DNA from: Streptomyces justiciae
GTDB taxonomy: Bacteria; Actinomycetota; Actinomycetes; Streptomycetales; Streptomycetaceae
Assembly: GCF_015163075.1 (NCBI RefSeq)
Contig: NZ_JADDXU010000003.1
Location: 186,001-250,000, forward strand
Direction: 5' to 3'
Length of the DNA: 64,000 bases
Shown: positions 54,997 to 63,984 of the stretch, in pieces
Numbering within the stretch: position 1 is the stretch's first letter
How the letters are laid out: each line of letters starts with the position of its first letter
Program-made: the position numbers and the translations under genes
The notes under the pieces: model-generated
What the model was told of the DNA's origin: nothing
The model's database searches: none
What the model saw: the letters and a program-made list of their open reading frames with translations, nothing else

Positions 54997-55674
54997 TCAG
55001 TAGCCGGACGGCCGCACCAGCCCCGACTCGTACGCGAACACCGCCGCCTGCGTCCGGTCCCGCAGCCCCAGCTTCACCAGAATCCGGCCCACGTGCGTCT
55101 TCACCGTCTGCTCGGCCACCACCAGCCGCTGGGCGATCTCCGCGTTCGACAAGCCCTGCGCGATCAGCGCCAGCACCTCCGTCTCCCGCTCGGTCAGATC
55201 GCCCACGCGCTCCTTCAACGGGGGCTTGGGGCGGTTGTCGAGGCGGGAGAACTCGGTGATCAGCCGCCGGGTGATGCCGGGCGCGAGCAGCGCGTCACCG
55301 GCCGCCACCACCCGCACCGCCTCCGCGAGCTGGTCGGCGGAGGCGTCCTTCAGCAGGAAGCCCGAGGCGCCCGCGCGCAGCGCCTCGTACACGTACTCGT
55401 CAAGGTCGAAGGTCGTGAGCACCAGCACTCTGATCTGCGGGGTCGCCTCGGTGATCCGGCGGGTGGCCTCGATCCCGCCGAGCTCCGGCATGCGGATGTC
55501 CATCAGCACGACGTCCGGGGCGAGTTCGGCGACCTTCTTCACCGCGTCCAGGCCGTCGACCGCCTGTCCGACCACATCGATGTCGGGCTGGGTGTTGAGC
55601 AGCACGGTGAAGCCCTGCCGGACCATCTGCTGGTCGTCGGCGATGAGGACACGGATGGGGCTGCTGCTCGTCAT
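54997..55674 (-). CDS. NarL/FixJ-family response regulator (paralog pair B)
   Basis: 225 aa. Receiver ADDQQMVRQGF, Asp in VVLMDIRMPELGG, Lys in FLLKDA; LuxR helix-turn-helix GLSNAEIAQRLVVAEQTVKT. Start overlaps the kinase stop (ATGA). The recognition helix region differs from paralog A only slightly (VVAEQTVKTHVGRI against VVAESTIKTHVSRV), so both may bind related DNA sites. Confidence 0.95.
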   Translation of the reverse strand: MTSSSPIRVLIADDQQMVRQGFTVLLNTQPDIDVVGQAVDGLDAVKKVAELAPDVVLMDIRMPELGGIEATRRITEATPQIRVLVLTTFDLDEYVYEALRAGASGFLLKDASADQLAEAVRVVAAGDALLAPGITRRLITEFSRLDNRPKPPLKERVGDLTERETEVLALIAQGLSNAEIAQRLVVAEQTVKTHVGRILVKLGLRDRTQAAVFAYESGLVRPSGY

Positions 55675-57068
55675 ACGGGGCCGTCCTTGGGATCAGGGGA
55701 GGGGGCGGAGGCGGAGCCGACGGCGGGGGCCTCGGCCCACGGGGGTGACGTCGGCAGGAACGCGGCCACCTCGAAGCCGCCGTCTGGCCCCGGCCCCGCG
55801 CGCAGCGTGCCGCCGAGCATCGCGGCCCGCTCCCGCATGCCGAGCAGGCCGTGGCCGGCGCCACGGGAGAGCGGGACCCGGCCCGTGGGCGGCGAGTTGG
55901 TGACCCGCACGTCCACGCCGTGCTTGTGGTGGACGAGCCGCACGGCGGCCGTCGCGCCGGGCGCGTGGCGCAGGACGTTGCTCAGCGCCTCCTGCACTAT
56001 CCGGTACGCCGACAGCTCCACGCCCTGCGGCAGCTGCCCACGGGTGCCCTGGACGTCGACCCGGACGGTCAGCCCGGCCGCCCGGGTGTTCTCCACCAGC
56101 GCGTCGAGTCGGTCGAGGGTGGGCTGCGGGGTGTGCGGGGCGGTGCCGGTGTCGGTGCCGGGCGCGCCGACCTGGTCCGGGGTGTCGGGGTGCTCGGAGC
56201 GCAGCACGCCCAGCACCCGGCGGAGTTCGGTCAGCGCCTCCAGCGCGTTCTCCCGGATGCCCTCCAGGTTCTCCTTGAGCTCGTCGGACGGGTTCTCCAC
56301 CAGGTGCGGGGCGACCTGGGCCTGGATGGAGATCACCGACATGTGGTGGGCCACCACGTCGTGCAGCTCGCGGGCGATCCGGCTGCGCTCCTCCAGCACC
56401 GTGCGCCGGGCGCGCTCCTCGGCGGTGAGCGACGTCTGCTCGACGAGCTCCGCGCGGGCCTCACGGCGACCGCGCAGGGCGGCGCCGAGTACCACGGACA
56501 CCGAGCACAGGGAGAGCGTGAGCACCCCGGTGCTCGAGTAGTCGGGGCCGCCCCACAGGCCTTGCAGGACATAGGTGACCAGGGCGGTCAGGGCCAGCGC
56601 CTCGGTGGGGACCCGCGCCCGCACCCGCAGGGCGAGCAGCAGCAGCACGACCACATGCGTGATGATTCCGGTCGTGCTCCACGGCCAGGTGAACCCCCCG
56701 GCCGGGCCCCCGAGTTTGCCGTGCACCAGCAGCGCCGCCAGCAGCGAGGCCACCGTAGACAGCCAGAACGCCGGGATGGGCCGCCACATCCCGAGAAGCA
56801 CCGCACAGCCGTGCGCGAGCGAGAGCGGGAAGGCCCATCCGAAGGCCAGCCCCACGCGCTCCTCGAGCTGGGGCGTGCCGGCGACGGTGACGCCGAACGC
56901 GATCAGACAGAGCAGGCCGTGCGGCAGCCAGCGCAGCCACAGCGACGGGGGCAGCGGGTCCGCCCGGAACGTCCACAGATCGTCGCGCAGCACACGCAGC
57001 CAGCGTCGTACGCGTCCCACGACCACGTGCTGGATCCCCGTTTCCGTCACGCGGCTCAGCCTAGACAT
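55671..57068 (-). CDS. NarL-type sensor histidine kinase (paralog pair B)
   Basis: 465 aa. Membrane sensor domain of about five helices, HisKA_3 box IARELHDVVAHHMSVISIQ, HATPase GHGLLGMRERAAMLGG and a Pro/Ser-rich tail. Its ATG lies 8 bp inside the end of the acyltransferase gene, so it belongs to the DUF1023-acyltransferase-kinase-regulator operon. Confidence 0.94.
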   Translation of the reverse strand: MSRLSRVTETGIQHVVVGRVRRWLRVLRDDLWTFRADPLPPSLWLRWLPHGLLCLIAFGVTVAGTPQLEERVGLAFGWAFPLSLAHGCAVLLGMWRPIPAFWLSTVASLLAALLVHGKLGGPAGGFTWPWSTTGIITHVVVLLLLALRVRARVPTEALALTALVTYVLQGLWGGPDYSSTGVLTLSLCSVSVVLGAALRGRREARAELVEQTSLTAEERARRTVLEERSRIARELHDVVAHHMSVISIQAQVAPHLVENPSDELKENLEGIRENALEALTELRRVLGVLRSEHPDTPDQVGAPGTDTGTAPHTPQPTLDRLDALVENTRAAGLTVRVDVQGTRGQLPQGVELSAYRIVQEALSNVLRHAPGATAAVRLVHHKHGVDVRVTNSPPTGRVPLSRGAGHGLLGMRERAAMLGGTLRAGPGPDGGFEVAAFLPTSPPWAEAPAVGSASAPSPDPKDGPV

Positions 57069-58293
57069 GCCGCATCTCCCTCGTCGTACCCCGCTCGGAC
57101 GGGCGGCCGGTCCGCACCACCCGTGTACTCCCGCCCCGCCGACGCCCCTGCTCGTAGCCCCGGAACGCCGTCCAGCAGACGGCGAGGACGGCGGCGAACA
57201 CCGGCAGCCAGGCCAGCCGCGCCGCGACCCATCCGAGGCCGTCCGGCACGGTGTGCAGGCCCGGCAGGCGGCCGGCGAACAGGCCCGTTGCGGTGGTCGC
57301 CATCAGTGCCGTCTGGTGCCACAGGAAGATCGTCATCGCGGAGAGGTTCACCAGGGCGACCGCCGCCCAGGCGAGCGGCCGGCGCATCGCTCCGCGCAGC
57401 CGGTCGCGCAGCAGCAGGGCGAGCCCGCACTGGGCCAGGCCGAAGGTGACGGCGGCCAGCGTCGGCGGGTTCAGGTTGGACACCGCGACGCCGGGGACGC
57501 CGACCATCGACGCCGGATAGCCGGCCCACGCCACGAGCGCCGCCGTCGCCGCCGCGCCGCCCGTCAGCAGAATCCAGCCCGCCCGCCGACGCTCCAACTC
57601 GCCGCGCGTCCAGGCCGCGCCCAGCGTGAACGGCACCAGCCAGCCCGCGGCCACGTTGACCCAGCCGAGCCAGGGCGGGCCGCCGAGGCCGAAGCGGATC
57701 AGATCGACATGGAGCACGGCGGCGAGCGGCCACAGCGGGCTCAGCCGGGTCAGCAACGGGGTCGCCGCCGTCAGCGCGGCGAACACCACGAGGAACCACA
57801 TGGGCGACAGCGCCAGTTTGACGAGGGTGTGGACCGTGCCGAACTCCGCGCCGGTCAGGAGCAGTCCGACCGCCGCCACCGTCCACAGGGTGAGGACGGC
57901 CGCGACCGGTTTGAACAGCCGGGACAGCCGGGCGGTCAGCCACGCCCCGTACGTCGTGCCCCGGGCGCGGGCGGAGGCGTGGCTCCGGGTCGCCACATGG
58001 CCGCCGACCAGGAAGAACACCGCGAGCGTCTGGAACGCCCAGGAGATCGGGGCCAGCCATGGCATGTGCTGCAACGGGCTCGCCGTGTGCAGGCTTCGGC
58101 CGTCCGCCACCAGGGCGGTCACCAGCCAGTGGCCGAGGACCACGCCGAGGATGGCGACGGCCCGCAGGGCGTCCACGGCCCTGTCCCGGTCGGCGGGTGT
58201 CGCGGCGTCTACTCGGGCGGCGCCCTGCTGTATGGCCTCGCGTATGCCTTTCCGGGCGGAGCGCAGGGCGGGGGCCTGGGGCAGGTCACGCAC
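57061..58293 (-). CDS. Acyltransferase 3 family membrane protein
   Basis: 410 aa, about ten helices. N-terminal RDRAVDALRAVAILGVVLGHW with the catalytic-type His, AFQTLAVFFLVGGHVATRSHA, and LSAMTIFLWHQTAL near the end, as in membrane acyltransferases that acylate sugars, lipids or antibiotics. GTG start overlaps the DUF1023 stop by 8 bp, and its stop overlaps the kinase start. Substrate unknown. Confidence 0.92.
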   Translation of the reverse strand: MRDLPQAPALRSARKGIREAIQQGAARVDAATPADRDRAVDALRAVAILGVVLGHWLVTALVADGRSLHTASPLQHMPWLAPISWAFQTLAVFFLVGGHVATRSHASARARGTTYGAWLTARLSRLFKPVAAVLTLWTVAAVGLLLTGAEFGTVHTLVKLALSPMWFLVVFAALTAATPLLTRLSPLWPLAAVLHVDLIRFGLGGPPWLGWVNVAAGWLVPFTLGAAWTRGELERRRAGWILLTGGAAATAALVAWAGYPASMVGVPGVAVSNLNPPTLAAVTFGLAQCGLALLLRDRLRGAMRRPLAWAAVALVNLSAMTIFLWHQTALMATTATGLFAGRLPGLHTVPDGLGWVAARLAWLPVFAAVLAVCWTAFRGYEQGRRRGGSTRVVRTGRPSERGTTREMRHV

Positions 58294-59620
58294 GGGTCAC
58301 CTCCGAGGTCTCGCCCAGGACGATCCTGGTCAGGTTGGTCAGGGAGACCGAGCCGGGGGCGAAGTAGTCGCTGTGGCCGCCGTCGCCCGCCGCGAAGCGG
58401 CTCGCGCCGAAGGACGGGGACATGGGGTCGGTGCCGAAGCCGACGGTCGTGCCGAAGAGGTCGGTCTTGATGTGCGGTACGTCCGCTATCCAGTCGTCGG
58501 TGCCGCGGGCCGCCCAGACGTGGGCGCGGGTGTGCAGGGCGGCGGCGGTGTCGGCGCCGGTGCCGGGGCTGCCGAGGAGGACGAGGTCGGTCGCGTCCAG
58601 GGCGGTGGCGGCGCGGGCGCAGACGACCGAGCCGTAGGAGTGGCAGAGGAGGGAGACGGTGGTCTCCTGGCCGACGATGCCTCGGAGTTGGCGTATGAAC
58701 TGCCGGAGCTGCGGGGCGGCTTGGTCTGCTCTGCCGGTGGTCGTGACGGTCGTGCTGATGGTGTCCGGGGTTTTGTAGCCGAGCCAGGCGATGACGGCTG
58801 TGTGGGGCTCGGTGCGGTTCAGCTGGTGTTGGAGGGCCGTCGCTTCGGCTCGGAAGCGGTCGTAGGTGTCCAGGGAGGTGTCGGAGCCGGGGACGAGGAC
58901 GGCGATGTGGTCGGCGTGGGCCAAGTCGCCGAGGACCTCGGTGACTTGGCCTTCGCCTCGGCCGTCGAAGTGGAGGAGGTGGCGGGTGGGGGTGGCGAGG
59001 GAGCGGTCGGCTGCGGCGCGGTGCGTGTCGCCGTGGGCGGCGGCCATGCGGGATGACTCAGCGGCGTTGGCTCTGTTGGCTGCGTATGCGGTGTCCAGCG
59101 TCGACGCTGTCAGTGGGGGGAGCGTTGCGGGAGCCGGTGCCGGGATTTCCGGGCGGGCCGCGGCGGAGAGGGGCAGTACTACGGCGGCGGTGATGAGGGT
59201 CGCGAGGGTGGCTCGGCGCCATTTGTGGGTGCGGCGGGGTGGGGGTGCGGGTGGGGGCGTTGCGCTTGCCCGCGCTGGCGGGGTGCCGCCTGCGCCCACC
59301 CGTGCCGCCCCAGCGGCACGACTGCCCGCAGACGGCACGGCGTGACGATGCGCGGCGGACTCCCCGGCGTGACCGCCCGCAGACGGCACGGCAGGACGAT
59401 GCGCGGCAGACTCCCCGGCGTGACCGCCCGCAGACGGCACGGCATGACGGTGCGCGACGGACTCCGCGGCACGACCGCCCTGCACCGCAGACTCCCCGGC
59501 ACAACCGCCCGCAGACGGCACGGCGTCCTCGTGCGCCGCAGGCTGTGCGGGGACTCGGAGGATGCCGCCGCTGCCGTGACCCATGGTCTGCGAACCGCGC
59601 CAGTTGATCGAGAACCCCAC
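58286..59620 (-). CDS. DUF1023 alpha/beta hydrolase with repeat-derived N-terminus
   Basis: 444 aa. Residues ~33-110 are a low-complexity array of the 17-residue unit VPSAGGHAGESAAHR-(H/P)A, running into AARVGAGGTPPARASATPPP, the translated dispersed element. A signal-anchor helix (ATLATLITAAVVLPLSAAA) follows near residue 138, then a DUF1023 hydrolase domain: HIAVLVPGSDTSLDTYDRF, the nucleophile in LLCHSYGSVVCA, and C-terminal His in GGHSDYF. The true start may lie nearer the anchor. First gene of the pair B operon. Confidence 0.85.
   Translation of the reverse strand: MGFSINWRGSQTMGHGSGGILRVPAQPAAHEDAVPSAGGCAGESAVQGGRAAESVAHRHAVPSAGGHAGESAAHRPAVPSAGGHAGESAAHRHAVPSAGSRAAGAARVGAGGTPPARASATPPPAPPPRRTHKWRRATLATLITAAVVLPLSAAARPEIPAPAPATLPPLTASTLDTAYAANRANAAESSRMAAAHGDTHRAAADRSLATPTRHLLHFDGRGEGQVTEVLGDLAHADHIAVLVPGSDTSLDTYDRFRAEATALQHQLNRTEPHTAVIAWLGYKTPDTISTTVTTTGRADQAAPQLRQFIRQLRGIVGQETTVSLLCHSYGSVVCARAATALDATDLVLLGSPGTGADTAAALHTRAHVWAARGTDDWIADVPHIKTDLFGTTVGFGTDPMSPSFGASRFAAGDGGHSDYFAPGSVSLTNLTRIVLGETSEVTRA
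59268..59331. repeat. Dispersed GC-rich element core, second copy (inside CDS)
   Basis: GCCCGCGCTGGCGGGGTGCC, then a close match to the rest of the 2374-2436 core (CCACCCGTGCCGCCCCAGCG, TGCCCGCAG). Here it is translated on the minus strand as part of the DUF1023 protein. Confidence 0.8.
59293..59524. repeat. 51-bp coding tandem repeats
   Basis: Three clear units of 51 bp (17 codons) at about 59293-59446, each with CCCGCAGACGGCACGGC and GCGGCAGACTCCCCGGCGTG-like blocks, and diverged units up to 59524. They begin directly beside the dispersed element core, as the 64-bp units do at 2410. Confidence 0.8.
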
Positions 59621-59729
59621 GTCCGTCTCCCCCTCCCGGACCGCCCGGCCATCGGGTCTGTCCGAGTGGGAAATTACGGAGCCGGACGCCTCGTCCGCGT
59701 CCCGCCGGGGAGCTCACCTCCGACGTAGC

Positions 59730-59746
59730 TCTCAGGTATTACGGGT
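59730..59746 (-). promoter_or_regulatory. Shared upstream motif, copy B
   Basis: TCTCAGGTATTACGGGT (plus strand), one mismatch from the copy at 54925-54941. It lies 110 bp upstream of the DUF1023-acyltransferase-kinase-regulator operon and 40 bp past the end of the hydrolase gene. Confidence 0.5.
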
Positions 59747-59785
59747 ATGAAGGGGGCCTCCCCAATAGGGAGCCCTCGTCACCCG

Positions 59786-60673
59786 TCACCACGCCAGCTG
59801 CGCGATCTCCTCCGCCACCACCGCACACGCGTCCGCCGCCGGATCGATCAGCGGGAAGTGGCCGACGTCCTCCAGCAGTGTCACCCCCACCACCTCCCCC
59901 GCCTTCGCCGCCGCGTCCGCGTACGCGTCGGCCACCGCCTGGGGGACCACGTCGTCCGTGCGGCCCTGTACCAGCGTCGTCGCGATGCCCGTCGGCAGCA
60001 GCAGGGCCGGGTCGGCGTACGGTCGGCGGGGCGCGAAGTGTTCCTCGCCGCCCAGGAGTTGCAGCGAAGCGCCACCGCACACGCCCAGTTTCTCCGCCAC
60101 CGTGAAGTCCGCGATCGGGGCCAGCGCGACCACACCCCGCAGTGGCGGGGGCCGGTCCACGCGCCACCCGGAGTCGGCCGGCAGGACGTGCCGGGCCGCG
60201 GCCCACAGCGCCAGGTGTCCGCCCGCCGAGTGCCCCGTGATCACCGTGCGGCGCGGGTCGGCCTGCGGGAGGGCGTCCCGTACGAGCGCGGGAAGCGCGT
60301 CCATCGCCGCGGCCACGTCGTCGAACGTGTCCGGCCACCGACCGGCCACCGGACCGCCGGAAGCGTCCTGCCCCGGCAGCAACGCCCCCCGCCGGTACTC
60401 GACGTTCGCCACGGCGAACCCCCGTCGCGCCAGATAGTCCGCGAACGGGGTGACGTGCCGCCGGTCGTACGGCGCCCGCCACGCGCCCCCGTGCAGCACG
60501 ACCACCAGCGGGGCCGGCGTCCCGGCCGGGAGCTCGGTCCTCGGAGCGTAGAAGTCGATCACCTGGTCGGGGTGGTCGCCGTACGCGGAGCTGACGTCGG
60601 GGTCGACGGGCGGGTGGGAGAACGCCGACTCCTCCTCGGCGGCGGCCCGGGCTGCTGCGGAGTCGTCGGGCAT
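59786..60673 (-). CDS. Alpha/beta hydrolase (kynurenine formamidase/esterase-like)
   Basis: 295 aa. Oxyanion HGGAW, nucleophile Ser in GHSAGGHLALWAAARH, Asp in TLVQGRTDDVVP and His in DVGHFPLID: a complete triad. Fits the BD-FAE/arylformamidase-like esterase group. No signal peptide. Divergent from a TetR gene, which probably controls it. Confidence 0.93.
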   Translation of the reverse strand: MPDDSAAARAAAEEESAFSHPPVDPDVSSAYGDHPDQVIDFYAPRTELPAGTPAPLVVVLHGGAWRAPYDRRHVTPFADYLARRGFAVANVEYRRGALLPGQDASGGPVAGRWPDTFDDVAAAMDALPALVRDALPQADPRRTVITGHSAGGHLALWAAARHVLPADSGWRVDRPPPLRGVVALAPIADFTVAEKLGVCGGASLQLLGGEEHFAPRRPYADPALLLPTGIATTLVQGRTDDVVPQAVADAYADAAAKAGEVVGVTLLEDVGHFPLIDPAADACAVVAEEIAQLAW

Positions 60674-60883
60674 GCTCCAACCTCTCAGCGATGAAACGCA
60701 ATTGGATGAGAATTCGCGAGGATTTCCCCTGTTGGCGGGGACGGTATCAGGCCCGTGACGTGCGCGGACACACGGATGTCACGCTCGGTGAGGCTTAAAC
60801 GGTTCTGCTGTTTCGTTACGCTGGCCCCGTTTCGCACGGCAGTCACCCGCGACAGCCCCCGCAACCGCCCCATGGAGGCCGAT

Positions 60884-61489
60884 ATGTCCGCCGAACCCGG
60901 CACCGTACGTCCCGGAGGGCGTACCGCCCGTGTCCGCGCGGCCGTGCTGCGGGCGGCCGGTGACGTCCTCGCCGAGCACGGGTTCGCGCATCTCGACCTC
61001 GCCGACGTGGCCCGCCGCGCCGAGGTCGGCAAGACGACCGTGTACCGGCGCTGGGGCTCGGTCACCGGCCTGGTCGCCGACCTCCTCGCCGACATGGCCG
61101 AACAGTCCCTGCCCCGCGAGGACACCGGCACGGTGCTGGGCGACCTCCGCGCCAACGCCCGCCTCGTCCAGCGCACCCTCGCCGATCCCCGCCAAGGCGC
61201 CCTGTTCCGCGCGGTGATCGCCGCCGCCACCTGCGACGAACGCACCGCCGAGGCCCTACGACGGTTCTACGACATCCGGGTCGCCGAGTGGGCCCCCTGC
61301 GTCCAACAGGGCGTCGCACGCGGGGAGTTGCCACCGGGGACGGACGCCGAGGAAGTCGTACGAGCCGTGTCCGCCCCGCTCTACTACGCCCTCCTCACCA
61401 CCGGAACGCCCCCGGCCCCCGCCGCCGCGGACCGCGCGGCCCGAGCCGCGTTCGCTGCCGCCGCGGCCGGCGTCTACGCCACCACCTAG
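60884..61489 (+). CDS. TetR-family transcriptional regulator
   Basis: 201 aa. Helix-turn-helix: ARVRAAVLRAAGDVLAEHGF, LADVARRAEVGKTTVYRRWG; C-terminal TetR_C-like domain (GALFRAVIAAATCDERTAEALRRFY in parts; ISAPLYYALLTTG-like VSAPLYYALL). ATG at 60884 with GGAGG 5 bases upstream; ATG 60872 is an alternative. Divergent from the alpha/beta hydrolase. Confidence 0.93.
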   Translation: MSAEPGTVRPGGRTARVRAAVLRAAGDVLAEHGFAHLDLADVARRAEVGKTTVYRRWGSVTGLVADLLADMAEQSLPREDTGTVLGDLRANARLVQRTLADPRQGALFRAVIAAATCDERTAEALRRFYDIRVAEWAPCVQQGVARGELPPGTDAEEVVRAVSAPLYYALLTTGTPPAPAAADRAARAAFAAAAAGVYATT

Positions 61490-61646
61490 GGTCCCTCGCA
61501 ACCGCCCCGCGCAACCCCCAATTTTGTGGATTGCGGGGCACATCAGCGCACGAGGAACATGGCCCGCATCGCAGATGTATCCGGGCGTACGTGGCGCATG
61601 CGCACGTCGTGCCGGAGCGGGGGCTGCGGGACGGGGGATGTACAGC

Positions 61647-63563
61647 ATGGCCGGGAACGGGGGACGGAAGCCCTATCTCGTCGTCAAGGCGCCGGGTCAA
61701 CTCGCGGGCACTCGCTGGGAGTTGAATCAGGATGTTCATGTCCTCGGCCGGTTCGGCGACATCCGCCTCGCCTCCCCCGACGTCAGCAAACGCCACGCCG
61801 AACTGCGCCTCGGCAGCGACGGGGTCTGGCTGAACGACCTGCACTCCAGCAACGGCGTCCTGCACAACGGGGTGCGGCTCGCGCCGGACCGGCCGGTGCG
61901 GCTGGCCGAGGGGGACCTTCTCCAATGCGGGTCCGTGCAGCTCGTGTTCCACGGCAACGGCCACGGCAACGGCTACGGCAACGGCTACGGCGTCACCGAC
62001 CTGCGCGACCACCGGCGCCGCCGCGCCGCCGACCCGGATCTGCCGACCGGCCCGGTGCGTCACGCGGACCCCCCGCCGGTCGACGACGACGCCCGCTCGT
62101 CGTCCACCCGCTTTCTGGCCGCCGCCACCCAACTCGACCCGTGGTTCGCCGACGTGGTCGTACAGCAGGTCGTGAACGAGCCCTACCGCGCGCTCGCGCC
62201 CGTGTTCGGCGCGGACCTGGGGGTCGTCACGCGGTGGGCGCTGGCGGCACGCAGGCGCCGACTCGCCCGGGACCTCGTCCTCCTCGCCCTGCTGCTCTGC
62301 GTGCTCGCGCTGATCGGGATCGGCGTCCGCGCCCACATCGGGGAGTTCCAATCCGACCAGCCGCGGATCGACTGGCAGCCGTACGCCCTCGGCGCCCTGC
62401 CCGCCCTGCTCCTCGGCTGGTCGGCCGTGGCCGTCGACATCTGGGTGACCGAACACCTGGTGCTGCGTCGGAGACTGGCCGCGCACCACTACCAACCCGC
62501 CCAGGCACCCGACCCGTTGAGCTCCCGCGTCCGCGAACGCCTCACCGCCGTGGCCGAGCGGCCCGCCGGGAACCTGATCGTCTGCTCCCACTACTACCCC
62601 TTCGCGGGCAGCGGCTTCCAGGTCGACGAGTGGGACATGCCGATCGACATCCGCAAGGGCACCGTCCGCCCGGAAGGCGGCCGCCGCGCGCCCCGGCCGT
62701 TCGCCACCGGCGAGTTGTACGACGTCCTGGTCGCCGCGGCCCGAGGCATCGGCCTGAACAACCTGCGCGTGGAGGAGCGCCTCTTCGTCGACGGACTGAA
62801 CGTCGCCCTGGACCGCAGGCTGCTGCCGACCCGCGACCAGCCGCCGCTCACCCGGGTCGACCCGCACGTCATGCGCGCCATGCCGGACGGCCTGGGCGCC
62901 ACCCGGCGCTCCTACGTGAGCATCGAGATCCCCGCCTGGAGCGGGCAGTTGGTGGTCACGATGTACCTGCGGGCGGTGCAGGTGCACGGCACGCTGTACC
63001 TGGAGTGGTCGGCGTACGCTCTGCTGCCGATGCTCCCGCAGTACTACGCGGTCGACCGCCTCCCCCACCGCACGGCCGCGGGCTCCGCCGTACGCGCCGG
63101 GGCGCAGGCACTGGCACGGCTGCTGCCCGCGCTGCTGGGCGCGCCGAGGGCGCTGGCGCGGCGTGCCTTCTCCGCCCGCGCGGCAGCCGCCCACCGGCGC
63201 CGGCAGCGGCGGCTCATCCGGGGCGGCTACCAGTTCGACTACGGCGCCCAGCACAGCATCCGGGAGTTCGCGTGCGGTCTGGACGAGGGCACGTACTTCC
63301 TCGGCAGGGACCTCAGCCGCGCCCTCGCCACGACGCAGCAGCACCTGCTGAACACGGTCGGCGACTTCCTGGAGGCCCACGGCATCGATTCGGAGAACTT
63401 CCAGCGGCAACAGCAGAACCTCGTCCAGAACTTCACCACGAACAACGACTACAGCGTCAAGGCCAAGCACATCAGCGGCGGCGCGATCGCCCCTGGTGGC
63501 AGGGCGAACGCCAGTGGTGCAGGGGGCGGGCAGCGTGCCGCCTCGAGCGCCCCGCGGGGCTGA
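61647..63563 (+). CDS. FHA-domain membrane protein with Gly-rich C-terminal motif
   Basis: About 638 aa. Residues 5-95 are an FHA phosphothreonine-binding domain (VLGRFGDIRL, VSKRHAEL, DLHSSNGVLHNG), followed by a HGNGYGNG linker. Two membrane helices (LARDLVLLALLLCVLALIGI; GALPALLLGWSAVAVDIWV) then precede a ~300-residue domain of no recognised family (NLIVCSHYYPFAGSGFQVD). The C-terminus (599-624) reads NNDYSVKAKHISGGAIAPGG and on, repeated near the start of the next protein. A PASTA/Ser-Thr kinase partner is expected for FHA proteins but is not adjacent. ATG with GGGGGA 8 bases upstream. Confidence 0.85.
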   Translation: MAGNGGRKPYLVVKAPGQLAGTRWELNQDVHVLGRFGDIRLASPDVSKRHAELRLGSDGVWLNDLHSSNGVLHNGVRLAPDRPVRLAEGDLLQCGSVQLVFHGNGHGNGYGNGYGVTDLRDHRRRRAADPDLPTGPVRHADPPPVDDDARSSSTRFLAAATQLDPWFADVVVQQVVNEPYRALAPVFGADLGVVTRWALAARRRRLARDLVLLALLLCVLALIGIGVRAHIGEFQSDQPRIDWQPYALGALPALLLGWSAVAVDIWVTEHLVLRRRLAAHHYQPAQAPDPLSSRVRERLTAVAERPAGNLIVCSHYYPFAGSGFQVDEWDMPIDIRKGTVRPEGGRRAPRPFATGELYDVLVAAARGIGLNNLRVEERLFVDGLNVALDRRLLPTRDQPPLTRVDPHVMRAMPDGLGATRRSYVSIEIPAWSGQLVVTMYLRAVQVHGTLYLEWSAYALLPMLPQYYAVDRLPHRTAAGSAVRAGAQALARLLPALLGAPRALARRAFSARAAAAHRRRQRRLIRGGYQFDYGAQHSIREFACGLDEGTYFLGRDLSRALATTQQHLLNTVGDFLEAHGIDSENFQRQQQNLVQNFTTNNDYSVKAKHISGGAIAPGGRANASGAGGGQRAASSAPRG

Positions 63564-63597
63564 CAACCAACAGTGACTCGCTGCGAGGAGACGGCAC

Positions 63598-63984
63598 ATG
63601 AGGCACCGTGACGACTACACCCACGACCCCGGCTACAACGACTACAGCGTCAGTACCGGCGGCGGCGACATCACCGGCGGCGCCATCGCGCCCGGCGGCA
63701 CGGCGAACTACAACGCCGCCCCCGTCTCGCCCGACACCCTCGAACTCCACCAGCGTCTCGACGAGCTGCGGCGGCTGCTCGCGCGGTACTCCGCAGCCCT
63801 CCCCAACTCCGACCAACTACTGGACGACACGGACCAGTTGGACGCCCAACTGCAACGGGAACGCCCCAACCGCACCGTCGTGCAAGGACTGCTCGACTCG
63901 CTGACGGCAGGGGCGGGCGGCGTCAGCGCCATCACCTCCGCCGTCAGCGCGGTCGTCCAGCTCGTCAGCCGTTTCCTGCCCTGA
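63598..63984 (+). CDS. DUF5955 family protein with shared Gly-rich motif
   Basis: 128 aa. Residues 13-41 hold YNDYSVSTGGGDITGGAIAP and GGTAN, matching the C-terminal motif of the FHA protein; then a helical region (LELHQRLDELRRLLARYSAAL, DTDQLDAQLQRERPN in parts) and a hydrophobic C-terminal helix (AGGVSAITSAVSAVVQLVSRF in parts). The layout of a Gly-rich beta motif plus a helical, membrane-prone domain resembles small signalling or effector partners in actinobacteria. ATG with GAGGAG about 8 bases upstream, 34 bp after the FHA gene. Confidence 0.85.
   Translation: MRHRDDYTHDPGYNDYSVSTGGGDITGGAIAPGGTANYNAAPVSPDTLELHQRLDELRRLLARYSAALPNSDQLLDDTDQLDAQLQRERPNRTVVQGLLDSLTAGAGGVSAITSAVSAVVQLVSRFLP

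Noticed and set aside
59221..59720. Long plus-strand frames over the 59.3 kb repeats
   Set aside because: They arise from the repeat composition and are antisense to the DUF1023 gene.
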